33,726 nucleotides of DNA. Origin: Planctomycetota bacterium. Lineage in GTDB: Bacteria; Planctomycetota; MHYJ01; JACQRL01; SBBU01. The position numbers and the translations under genes are program-made. Shown here piece after piece: positions 1 to 7,311 of the stretch (its first letter is position 1; every line of letters starts with the position of its first letter). Where the stretch lies: assembly GCA_016206485.1 (NCBI GenBank), contig JACQRL010000217.1, positions 1-33,726 of the forward strand. The letters are read 5' to 3'. The notes under the pieces are model-generated. The model was not told where the DNA came from. It was given only the letters and a program-made list of their open reading frames with translations, and did no database searches.

Positions 1-488
1 AAAGTTGCCCGCGCAAAAGTCCCGGACGGGACATGAATAAGCTTCTGTTTTTTCGTTGTATTCAAGTTGATAACTTGTAGATCATTTACTTTGACTTGTG
101 AGAAACCAGTAGGATTTTCTGTATTATCTATTCCACCAGTTTCAGATTTAATTATTGATTTAAGATCACCCAATTTAATCACATCATCTTCAAATTGTTT
201 ATCTTGAATTTTTTTATAATCATTTGATTGAAGATTTATATCCTTCAGCTGTTCTTCGAGCATACTTATTCTCTGTTGAAGACTTTCCACTTCTGCATCT
301 TCTGTTTTTCTCAATGCGAGAGCAAGTTTTTTAAAATCGTCAAATGAATCAACCTGAAAATCCTGCGCTATATTATTTGAGTTTTGTGTTGAATTTGATT
401 CACACTTCGCAATTATTCCGACAATCAACAAAAGTACAATAGGCACCAATAACAACAAAATAAATCCAACGAACTTCCCTTTTATCAT
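1..488 (-). CDS. TraB/VirB10-like conjugation protein, N-terminal part (runs off left edge)
   Basis: An uninterrupted frame starts with ATG at 488-486 and continues to base 1 (162 complete codons). It overlaps the upstream gene's stop as ATGA, so it is translationally coupled. Visible parts are a short basic N-terminus, one strong membrane segment at about residues 7-27, a polar linker, a coiled-coil-like stretch at about 60-105, and at the cut end the motif VPSGTFARATF. That motif resembles the 'lPaGsfvrg.LL.G' entry to the beta-barrel of TraB/VirB10, the protein that spans both membranes in type IV secretion channels. Membrane anchor, coiled coil, barrel entry and position after a TraK-like gene all fit the F-type order K-B. 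The barrel itself lies outside the window, so the family call is an inference. Confidence 0.72.
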   Translation of the reverse strand, partial: MIKGKFVGFILLLLVPIVLLLIVGIIAKCESNSTQNSNNIAQDFQVDSFDDFKKLALALRKTEDAEVESLQQRISMLEEQLKDINLQSNDYKKIQDKQFEDDVIKLGDLKSIIKSETGGIDNTENPTGFSQVKVNDLQVINLNTTKKQKLIHVPSGTFARAT

Positions 489-1171
489 CTGTAAAATACA
501 CAAAAAACATATCCTTTTTGACCTGGTGGCAATTGATATGTAGTCGTTCCAACCAAAAGAAGACCATCACTTCTAAATCTAGTTACGTCAATTTCATATG
601 ATGATTTACTGTGATTTTCAACTCTTAGTATATAACCAAGATAGAATCCATAAGTATATGAATAAAGAGCGTAAAATTTGATTCCGTCCATCTCATACAA
701 AGGATCATTCGAATATCTTATTACCTTTGCGCCGTCTAGTACTACTCCCATTCTCATTGCCTTGACCAACTCAACAGCAGTAATCTTGATCTGTGGTTGC
801 TTCTGAGCGAATTCAATTTTCACTGAAAGATCTGGCTTCTCTTTAACACTCTCAATATAAAGTCTATAAAGTTTATCGGAGCTCCCAATAACATCGAAAA
901 AACCCGATTTATCTAATAAAAGTCTAAGAAATAATCTGTTGCCTTTGGCGACAACTGACAGCTCATCACTTGCCCATCCACTTACAACCGTTTGCAATGA
1001 ATTTTCTGGAAACTCTATAACTGTACTCGAATTCGATGATGAATCACAAATCAATTTAATCATAATCGCCTGGTTAGAATCAGTGTATAAAGTAATTCTG
1101 GCATTATCTTGTTTGTTTGTTTCTTGTTGCTGTCCAGTTAAAAGTAAAAATAGTAATACAAATATTATCAT
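485..1171 (-). CDS. TraK/VirB9-like secreted component of a type IV secretion system
   Basis: This is a 228-aa protein with a hydrophobic signal peptide (about residues 1-14) and an otherwise soluble, beta-rich sequence. The C-terminal third (YGFYLGYILRVENHSKSSY, then EIDVTRFRSDG) resembles the end of outer-membrane conjugation proteins of the VirB9/TraK/TraN kind, where a 'y.l.v.N.s...y.id..rf' pattern precedes the last strands. TraK/VirB9 forms the periplasmic and outer-membrane ring around TraB/VirB10. The start overlaps the stop of the VKOR-like gene (ATGA), and its own stop overlaps the TraB-like start. Sequence likeness is weak; the order pilin, redox protein, this gene, TraB-like gene carries much of the call. 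It may belong to a related DUF family. Confidence 0.55.
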   Translation of the reverse strand: MIIFVLLFLLLTGQQQETNKQDNARITLYTDSNQAIMIKLICDSSSNSSTVIEFPENSLQTVVSGWASDELSVVAKGNRLFLRLLLDKSGFFDVIGSSDKLYRLYIESVKEKPDLSVKIEFAQKQPQIKITAVELVKAMRMGVVLDGAKVIRYSNDPLYEMDGIKFYALYSYTYGFYLGYILRVENHSKSSYEIDVTRFRSDGLLLVGTTTYQLPPGQKGYVFCVFYR

Positions 1172-1800
1172 GGGAGCCTCTTAAACTTTTCAATTTCAGT
1201 GGTTAAATCTTGAATAGAAACTGCGCCACGAAGTATTTTGAAGTTCGTATTTTTTGAAAGCATGAGAGTAGGAAATACATCTATTAATGGATTCCTCTCT
1301 CCATTTATAAACTTAATATCAACACCTTCTGTATTTAATGATTGTAAATTTCGCTTCATCTCTTCACAAAATCTACACCCTTCCTTCACATATACTTTTA
1401 AAGATATTAATACACCAGACTGAACATACTCTGGACTCAAAACAAATGCGACAATTACAAATAAAGGAGCTAAAGTTTTAACCAAAATAAGTTTATAAAC
1501 TTGCAAACACATACAGAGTATGACATTGACTAATAATGTCGCTAGGCAATAAATGCAAATGAATGTACTTGCAATCGCAAATATAGACAACGATAAATGT
1601 ACACAAAAAGCCAGTGCAATAAAATATTCTATCTTAATCTTTTTATAGTTCATGATGAGAAGAGCTCCATAGAAAAGCAATCCCGCAAATGCCAGGTGGT
1701 TATAAAATCCCGAGGTACAGCTTTTGCATCCAGATAGTAATTTCAATGTAATGATTATTATCTGAGCAAAAAGTAGAAGAAGAATAAAATTTGCTCTCAT
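1168..1800 (-). CDS. VKOR-like membrane protein fused to a thioredoxin-fold domain
   Basis: Read from the ATG at 1800, the protein has 210 aa. A longer frame begins upstream but would run through the pilin gene; the ATG at 1800 lies one base after the pilin stop, behind GGGGA. Residues 1-120 hold about four membrane helices with a Cys pair in the first loop (C25, C28) and a C-I-Y-C pair inside a helix (C82, C85), the arrangement of vitamin K epoxide reductase-like quinone-linked oxidases. Residues 133-210 look like a thioredoxin fold, with CRFC at 142-145 and a likely cis-Pro in VFPTL. Such fusions make disulfides in envelope proteins by passing electrons to quinone. Its place between pilin and TraK suggests a role in folding secreted conjugation proteins; this is an inference. 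Confidence 0.62.
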   Translation of the reverse strand: MRANFILLLLFAQIIIITLKLLSGCKSCTSGFYNHLAFAGLLFYGALLIMNYKKIKIEYFIALAFCVHLSLSIFAIASTFICIYCLATLLVNVILCMCLQVYKLILVKTLAPLFVIVAFVLSPEYVQSGVLISLKVYVKEGCRFCEEMKRNLQSLNTEGVDIKFINGERNPLIDVFPTLMLSKNTNFKILRGAVSIQDLTTEIEKFKRLP

Positions 1801-1801
1801 T

Positions 1802-2122
1802 TTATTTCCCCATACCTGCTTTAACAGCATTTCCAAAATCAATACCGAAAAGCGCTTGAACTGCTGAAGGCAGGACTGCAAGAACTATCGCAGCTCCTAT
1901 ACACATAACCGCGAAGTCCCATTCCCCTTTTTTAATTCCCCTTCCAACTCCATACAAACCACAAAAGAGACTTAGAATGGGGAAAACCCATTTTACGATT
2001 ATGTTAACAACAGACCCAAAAAGCATCTGAGCGCTTTTATCAGTGTTTGATTCTGCCTGCCCAAAAACTTGACCAGACAAACTTAATACAATAAGAAAAA
2101 CGAGAAAAAGTTTTTTACACAT
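1802..2122 (-). CDS. VirB2/TrbC-like conjugative pilin precursor
   Basis: A 106-aa protein with a signal peptide (about residues 1-22, ending near VFG), a short polar segment, then two hydrophobic helices (about 36-60 and 68-92) joined by the basic loop GRGIKKGEW. This two-helix layout with a charged cytoplasmic loop is that of VirB2/TrbC pilins, which are processed and stacked into the conjugative pilus. A good ribosome site (AGGAGG) sits nine bases before the ATG. It is the first gene of the minus-strand operon and is divergent from the dinB-lexA cassette; the two share the 2123-2234 intergenic region. Size and topology are right, but pilins are short and diverge fast, so the call rests on architecture plus neighbours. 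Confidence 0.68.
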   Translation of the reverse strand: MCKKLFLVFLIVLSLSGQVFGQAESNTDKSAQMLFGSVVNIIVKWVFPILSLFCGLYGVGRGIKKGEWDFAVMCIGAAIVLAVLPSAVQALFGIDFGNAVKAGMGK

Positions 2123-2196
2123 AACATGGCCTCCTGTAAATATTTCAGATACTTTGAAAAAAGTGAAAGAAATTCTTAAAAAGATCCGACCTAGTT

Positions 2197-2227
2197 TCTA
2201 GACTACTAGACATTTGTATAGTATACT
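2197..2227 (+). promoter_or_regulatory. Promoter with candidate LexA operator upstream of the SOS cassette
   Basis: A hexamer TAGACT (2199-2204) and a TATACT (2222-2227) are 17 bp apart, and the TATACT ends 7 nt before the ATG at 2235. The -35 box lies inside the inverted repeat TCTAG-acta-CTAGA (2197-2210). The same bases also give a direct repeat CTAGAC-ta-CTAGAC, and a third CTAG lies at 2191-2194. Because the operon ends in lexA and LexA families normally repress their own operon, this palindrome is the best operator candidate. It does not match the E. coli or B. subtilis consensus. The operator role is an inference. Confidence 0.55.
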
Positions 2228-2234
2228 GTGATCT

Positions 2235-2474
2235 ATGAATCAATGCATAACAGCATCTGTTACGTTCAAGAAAGGTGAACTAATCCCCAATTGGTTCACA
2301 TACGCTGGTGAACAACATAAAATCGATCGAATTTTGTTCAGATGGAAAAAGAAAGAGGGGCATGAAACAATCTTCTACTTTGCTGTAGAGGCAGATTCTA
2401 CCCCCTACTCTCTTTCATTTTCAACCAGAAACATGTCATGGTATATAGAACAAGAGGAAGCGTGTGAACAATAA
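2235..2474 (+). CDS. Small protein of the SOS cassette, unknown function
   Basis: A 79-aa soluble protein with no signal peptide. The core (FTYAGEQHKIDRILFRWKKK, then FYFAVEA, YSLSF and a final MSWYI) has an aromatic/beta pattern like the short beta proteins (DUF6504-type) encoded beside Y-family polymerases in other bacteria; I offer that only as a likeness. Its last codons overlap the GTG start of the polymerase gene by 11 bases, so the two are probably translated together. The ATG lies 7 nt after a TATACT box with no Shine-Dalgarno, suggesting a leaderless transcript. Position in a dinB-lexA operon implies damage-induced expression. No enzymatic motif is visible. Confidence 0.7.
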   Translation: MNQCITASVTFKKGELIPNWFTYAGEQHKIDRILFRWKKKEGHETIFYFAVEADSTPYSLSFSTRNMSWYIEQEEACEQ

Positions 2475-3702
2475 TTCACTTTCGAAAATCTTATTTCATA
2501 TAGATATGGATGCATACTTTGCAGCATGCGAGATAGCAAGTCGCCCTTACCTTAAAGGTAAACCTCTTGTCGTAACAAATCATTACAGACACATCGTGCT
2601 CACAGCAAGCTATGAAGCAAGGGCGTTTGGAATAAAAACAGGAATGCCGCTGTATCGTGCACAACAACTATGCAAGACACTCAAAATAGTATTCGCTGAC
2701 CCAGACAAATACATTTCAACTACAGGTAGTATTCATGAGCTGTTGTTAACGATCACCGATCGGTTCGAACCACTATCAATTGATGAAGTTATTATGGATG
2801 TTACACAAGTATCAAGTAATTACTGCGACGCTGCTAAACTTGCCTACAAAATAAAGTTTGAAGTAAAAAAACAAATCGGGGTGACGTGTTCGATTGGGAT
2901 ATCTCCATCACGATCAATATCTAAGTATGCTTCCGGTGTTAACAAGCCAGATGGACTTCATGTAATTAGTAAAAATAACTTTTGGAATGAGCTTAAAAAT
3001 ATTCCTGCATCTGAGATAGCTGGAATTGGCTCATCGACAAAATTACTATTAAAAAGTGTAGGCGTATATACATGTATCGATCTGCATAAATGTCGAATAG
3101 AGATACTTCTCAAACTCTTTGGACAAAACGCATTTCATTTGAAGTCTTTGATTCTGAATGATGCGGTCAAAACTTTCTATGACAGGGAAGCTGCAAAATC
3201 AATAAGCTCATCTCACACTCTGATAAAAGATACTGATAACATTGAAATTCTCACATCATTTCTAGAATTTCTTGTTTGGAAGGTATCAGATAAACTAAAA
3301 ATGGAGGGTCTTACAGCTACAGAAGTTTCTTTGTCAATAAGATATGAAGATTTCACGCATTCTAATCATTCAACAACGCTGAAAGAACCTGTTAACTCCA
3401 CTTCCATGCTTTATAATATAGGAAAGGCCATACTCTCCTTTTATTTACCATTAAAAAAGAAAGTACGGCTATTATGCTTCAGAGTTAAATGTATAGAACC
3501 TCGATACAAGCAGCTTACATTTTTAAATATGCAAAAAAGCTCTAGATTTGAAGTAGCATGCCAAAAAATAAACAGGAAATACGGAAACTTCACTGTAAAA
3601 CCAGCCATGGTTATGCTTTTTGAGGCCTTTGGTAAGCCAGAAAAAGTGATCCCCCCTGTTTTTACGGATATATATGGAAAAACTTACAGAGCAACAAGGT
3701 AA
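2464..3702 (+). CDS. dinB: Y-family translesion DNA polymerase (DinB/Pol IV type)
   Basis: A 412-aa protein starting at GTG 2464. Y-family signatures are clear: HIDMDAYFA near the start (metal ligand D14), ASYEARAFGIKTGMP, and LSIDEVIMDVT with the catalytic D107-E108 pair. These are followed by a thumb region with a helix-hairpin-helix-like AGIGSSTKLLLKSVGV and a C-terminal little-finger domain to about residue 380. It copies past damaged template bases in the cytoplasm with low fidelity. I see no convincing C-terminal clamp-binding peptide of the QL.LF kind, though VMLFEAF near residue 390 could serve. The gene overlaps both neighbours: its start is inside the small gene, and its last 29 bases overlap lexA, which makes a tight damage-response operon. 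Confidence 0.93.
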   Translation: MNNNSLSKILFHIDMDAYFAACEIASRPYLKGKPLVVTNHYRHIVLTASYEARAFGIKTGMPLYRAQQLCKTLKIVFADPDKYISTTGSIHELLLTITDRFEPLSIDEVIMDVTQVSSNYCDAAKLAYKIKFEVKKQIGVTCSIGISPSRSISKYASGVNKPDGLHVISKNNFWNELKNIPASEIAGIGSSTKLLLKSVGVYTCIDLHKCRIEILLKLFGQNAFHLKSLILNDAVKTFYDREAAKSISSSHTLIKDTDNIEILTSFLEFLVWKVSDKLKMEGLTATEVSLSIRYEDFTHSNHSTTLKEPVNSTSMLYNIGKAILSFYLPLKKKVRLLCFRVKCIEPRYKQLTFLNMQKSSRFEVACQKINRKYGNFTVKPAMVMLFEAFGKPEKVIPPVFTDIYGKTYRATR

Positions 3703-4249
3703 GATACTTAGATTTATAAAACAATTCATCGAAACATACGAGATTTCACCTAGTATTCGGGAAATTTCAGAAAAATTTGGGTTTAGGTCGACAAAAGCAG
3801 TTCAGGATCACCTTGCGGCAATTGAGCGAAAAGGTTATCTGAAAATGTTGAAGAAAAAAGCCAGAGGTATTCAGATTATAAAACATGGAATTCCGTTACT
3901 AGGATATATACAGGCTGGAGTTCCAACCGCAGAAGACTTCAGCTTAGACGACTACATAAACATAGAATCAGCTGAAAATATATTCGCTCTCAGAGTAAAA
4001 GGAGATTCAATGCAAGATGCGGGAATAATAGAAGGGGATTTATTATTAGCAGTCAAAGATCCAAAAGTGATAAAAAATTATGATCTGGTTATAGCTCAGC
4101 TCAACAATGAATATACCGTTAAATATTTTAAAAAAGAGAGCGGAAAGGCGTGGCTTATCCCGGCAAATAAAAAGTACAATAAAATAGAGATCAAAGATGA
4201 CATTATTATAATCGGGAAAGTCCTGTCTGTTGTAAGACAGTACAAATAA
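3674..4249 (+). CDS. lexA: LexA SOS repressor
   Basis: A 191-aa protein of usual LexA length. Residues 1-65 form the winged-helix domain (ILRFIKQFIETYEISPSIRE, then FGFRSTKAVQDHLAAIERKG). The C-terminal S24 peptidase domain has the self-cleavage bond A81-G82 in YIQAGVP, nucleophile S112 in VKGDSM, and general base K150 in EYTVKYF. All parts needed for RecA-stimulated self-cleavage are present. It starts inside the polymerase gene and ends one base before a tRNA. LexA normally represses its own operon; the palindrome at 2197-2210 is the likely site. The operon may be the main SOS repressor locus or a mobile-element copy, since it sits between conjugation genes and a tRNA. Confidence 0.94.
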   Translation: MEKLTEQQGKILRFIKQFIETYEISPSIREISEKFGFRSTKAVQDHLAAIERKGYLKMLKKKARGIQIIKHGIPLLGYIQAGVPTAEDFSLDDYINIESAENIFALRVKGDSMQDAGIIEGDLLLAVKDPKVIKNYDLVIAQLNNEYTVKYFKKESGKAWLIPANKKYNKIEIKDDIIIIGKVLSVVRQYK

Positions 4250-4250
4250 T

Positions 4251-4326
4251 CGGGGCGTAGCTCAGCCTGGTTTAGAGCGCTTGGTTCGGGACCAAGAGGT
4301 CCAGGGTTCAAATCCCTGCACCCCGA
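4251..4326 (+). tRNA. tRNA-Pro (anticodon CGG)
   Basis: A 76-nt cloverleaf: acceptor CGGGGCG with CACCCCG, D arm GCTC/GAGC with GG in the loop, anticodon stem CTTGG/CCAAG around loop TTCGGGA (anticodon CGG, proline), variable loop AGGTC, T arm CAGGG-TTCAAAT-CCCTG, discriminator A. CCA is not encoded. One acceptor pair (6-67) is C.A rather than the usual U-A; all other stems pair fully. The gene begins one base after the lexA stop codon, so it may be cut from the SOS operon transcript. Its 3' 19 bases overlap the end of the opposite-strand gene. Confidence 0.95.
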
Positions 4327-7181
4327 TTCTTATGCCACCAAATTTTGACAATACATAAAATCATAATGAGCAATACCAGTGAAGTTACACTAAGGTTATG
4401 AGGACTTTTTATTTCCGTGATTCTTGTTGAACCAAAACAAGGTTCAGGTTTTTTCTTAGTTCTGGAAAAACTCTGTTGAGGTGAGCTTGGATTCGGATTT
4501 AAATTTGAGTTTGCAGGAGGAGGAGGATCAGGAAAAAAAACAGGGGGTGTAGGGACTTTCGGATTTGCTCCCTCCTCAAACGTGGTTGCAGAGACAGGTC
4601 CTGCTTCCGGCGAACAATTACCAGAAGAAAAGCCCTGAATTGTATAAAAGTATGTTGTGTCTGGAAGTAGACCACTATCTACATAATTGATATTACTTCC
4701 GGCAATTTGTGAAACTACTTCATAACTCCCATTTATTGTTCCAGATCGCTTTATAGTGTAGGAAGTAATTCCACTTTGTAATTCCCATTGAATTTGAATT
4801 TCGCTATCAGATAATGGAGTTAATTCTAAATTAGCCGGCGGAGGCAAAGTTCCAGCAGCAGTTACATTTACTGTAGAAGTGTTTGAAGGAACTGAATAGA
4901 TTGTCCCTGATGATGAGTTTAAAAATGCCTTTATTCTGTATGAAACTGCGGTTGTCGTACAAGAAGGAGTTGGTGGGATGTTAGTTGTAGAAGATGATGA
5001 GGCAGTTCCGTTTATAGTCGTTATAACTTGAAACGATCCAGACCCTATTTTTCTTTCAATTACAAAGCCATTTGCGTTGGCAGAGTATGGAGACCATGAC
5101 AGCTGGATATTCGATGCATTCAGCGTTGCCTGAAAATTCTGTGGAGGAGGTACAACGGGAGATGCGCCCGGATCAGGCAACGTGACAGTAGTGCCTTGCA
5201 CCCAAGAAGAATATACGGGATCGTGAATAGCTCTCACTCTCCAAAAGTAAGTTGATTCCGGTTGCAGCTCATTAATAATAATTTGATAAAGAAATAATGG
5301 GTCGTTGACATATTCCGTACTTTCATCAGAAAAAATAATAGATCCAAATGATTCATCTTCTGATAATTCCACGCCGAATGAGGATGGTGTCTGTAGCGAA
5401 GCTCCTACTTCAGAATAATCCCAATGCCAACTGATTCTCACATGATTTGGCCCTGTACTAATACTAATATTTTCCGGCGGGAAAAGAGCATTAGTCTCTA
5501 TTTCCACTGAGATTTCACCTGACGGGATAGAATATGAAATTAAAGCTTCACCAGAAACTTCAACTTCCGAAACTGTTATTACTCTATATAAAATTTCCTG
5601 AGTTGTCAATCCAGGTATTATAGTCGACAGATCATCCGTAAATACTGAAGCACTAGGAGATGAACTATTTAATACCCCTATCTGCGCGTAACTTTCACCA
5701 TAATTGATACTTCTTTCAAATATATAAGAACTCACAGAAAGAGTTGAATTCGGTGTGAATTCTAGTGTAACTTGTTGTGAACTGCTGTCATATAAACCTT
5801 GAATTTCATTTAATGGATTCGGTCTGAATACAGCCAAGCTCTGATTAGTTACGATCTGGCACGATATACCACCAAAATATGAAAAAACTGCTATTACATC
5901 ATCAAATGATTGGATCAACGAAATTAATACCTCAGCATCACCTGAAATTGCAATTCCCATTCCATCCACTGGGTCAATTACTACTGATCCATCTGTACCA
6001 ACCAAAGTGCAATAAATATCAGCATTTTCATCTTCATTTCGATAATCTGTCCAGAAAACAAAGAAAACTGCACCGTTAAATTTGATCAAAGGAGCAGTTT
6101 GAACACCGATTGCAGAACAGATAGTAGCAGCTGGGGGGAGTGACAAATCGGGGTCCAAAGATGATTCTATCTTTTGAACAGCAATATCGCTATTGCTATC
6201 GAAGGCTATGAAAAGCTCATCATTTTTCAGTGCAATGCTTGGGTGATGCTGTCCATCATCACTTGATAAACCTATATTAGTCGAATAAATTTTCGAACCA
6301 GTGTAATCATATTTTACAGCAACAATATCAGCATCACCACCGGAATCAGTTTCGTATGCTAAATAGATTCCTTGTTCACCAGAAATGATGTCGTAATTGG
6401 TTTCATCACTAGTATTTGGTCCTGTTACATTAATTCCATTAGTTGCATCGAAATTTGGATTAACAATCCCATTTTCATCAAAAACAGTAAAAAAAATATC
6501 TTTAGTGGGTGCCCCATTGTCACTCTCCCACGAGGAAATAAAATGATTATTGCTAAAAGTATTACTGATGAGTCGTAAGCTATCCTTATTGCCAGGATCA
6601 TTTGAGAGGATTTTTATCCATCCAACATCACCGCTACTCATGACTGAAAGTGCGACAACCTCGGTATTTGGTGAGGTCACACGTTTTCTTTTACAAACAA
6701 TCACGACATCAAACAATTGGTTTAATCTGGATGCGATAATGGGATCGGAGTAATTATAGTCGGGATCGGGAGATAAAACTCTTTCCCACGCTTTTGATTC
6801 CAGTGAGATATCATATCTGGAAATTATTATTGAATCTACCCCATCAACACGGGACTTCCAGCAGAACACCATCCCACCCGGAACCATGCAGACACCGGGA
6901 ATATCAGATGGTCCTGAGTAAGTTCCCAGCAAGAGATTTTCATCAAAAGGCATTAATTGAGATGTATATAGAATTCTTCTTGAAAAAAATCTACTATCTG
7001 CCCCAGTAAAATTTGATCCCACAACAACTGCTCCCTGGAAATTATCTGATATTGCATTATGAGCGGTAACTTCATTTATTATGCCAAAATTGAAAATTGG
7101 ATCTGAAATATTCCATTCAGGTTCACTTACAGTCAAAAGAAAATACGCTACAACATAAAGCAAAATCAGGTTTCTTTTCAT
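4308..7181 (-). CDS. Large secreted FN3 protein with C-terminal membrane anchor
   Basis: A 957-aa protein. Residues 1-19 are a signal peptide. About 25-450 form repeated beta units with patterns such as DADIVAVKYDYTGS and VFWTDYRNEDENADIYC, typical of secreted propeller proteins. About 455-870 contain four fibronectin type III-like modules, three of them clear (TYFWRVRAI, VSYRIKAF, TYFYTIQGF). Then come a Pro/Asn-rich linker, a PEPCFG motif near 912, a hydrophobic helix (about 930-948) and a basic tail (WWHKNRG). The end looks like a surface-anchoring or sorting tail, though no LPXTG or classic PEP-CTERM sequence is present. It is probably displayed on the cell surface, perhaps for adhesion. 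The final codons lie in the tRNA-Pro gene. No Shine-Dalgarno precedes the ATG. Confidence 0.85.
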   Translation of the reverse strand: MKRNLILLYVVAYFLLTVSEPEWNISDPIFNFGIINEVTAHNAISDNFQGAVVVGSNFTGADSRFFSRRILYTSQLMPFDENLLLGTYSGPSDIPGVCMVPGGMVFCWKSRVDGVDSIIISRYDISLESKAWERVLSPDPDYNYSDPIIASRLNQLFDVVIVCKRKRVTSPNTEVVALSVMSSGDVGWIKILSNDPGNKDSLRLISNTFSNNHFISSWESDNGAPTKDIFFTVFDENGIVNPNFDATNGINVTGPNTSDETNYDIISGEQGIYLAYETDSGGDADIVAVKYDYTGSKIYSTNIGLSSDDGQHHPSIALKNDELFIAFDSNSDIAVQKIESSLDPDLSLPPAATICSAIGVQTAPLIKFNGAVFFVFWTDYRNEDENADIYCTLVGTDGSVVIDPVDGMGIAISGDAEVLISLIQSFDDVIAVFSYFGGISCQIVTNQSLAVFRPNPLNEIQGLYDSSSQQVTLEFTPNSTLSVSSYIFERSINYGESYAQIGVLNSSSPSASVFTDDLSTIIPGLTTQEILYRVITVSEVEVSGEALISYSIPSGEISVEIETNALFPPENISISTGPNHVRISWHWDYSEVGASLQTPSSFGVELSEDESFGSIIFSDESTEYVNDPLFLYQIIINELQPESTYFWRVRAIHDPVYSSWVQGTTVTLPDPGASPVVPPPQNFQATLNASNIQLSWSPYSANANGFVIERKIGSGSFQVITTINGTASSSSTTNIPPTPSCTTTAVSYRIKAFLNSSSGTIYSVPSNTSTVNVTAAGTLPPPANLELTPLSDSEIQIQWELQSGITSYTIKRSGTINGSYEVVSQIAGSNINYVDSGLLPDTTYFYTIQGFSSGNCSPEAGPVSATTFEEGANPKVPTPPVFFPDPPPPANSNLNPNPSSPQQSFSRTKKKPEPCFGSTRITEIKSPHNLSVTSLVLLIMILCIVKIWWHKNRGAGI

Positions 7182-7296
7182 GGCTTTACTGAAATAATCA
7201 AAATTTAAGCAAGATAGTTTAAATCTATTACTACCTATGAGCTATCTGATTCAGTTTAAAATGTAAATAAAGCCTTTATAGATGTATTTCCTAAGA

Positions 7297-7302
7297 TATA
7301 CT
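7297..7302 (+). promoter_or_regulatory. -10 box (TATACT) for mqnC
   Basis: TATACT ends 9 nt before the ATG at 7312, with no Shine-Dalgarno between. Transcription would begin at or very near that ATG, which argues for the 7312 start rather than the in-frame ATG at 7282. No good -35 hexamer is visible at the usual distance. Confidence 0.45.
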
Positions 7303-7311
7303 TTCGTCAAT

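Noticed and set aside
939-1184. Plus-strand frame overlapping the TraK-like gene
   Set aside because: It is a mirror of the minus-strand coding sequence, and gene order and coupling support the minus strand.
1-4326. Defined integrative element with att sites at the tRNA
   Set aside because: No second copy of the tRNA 3' end and no integrase gene is visible in the window, so only a suspicion is reported.
4308-4450. LPXTG sortase signal in the 957-aa protein
   Set aside because: No LPXTG-like motif precedes the terminal helix.
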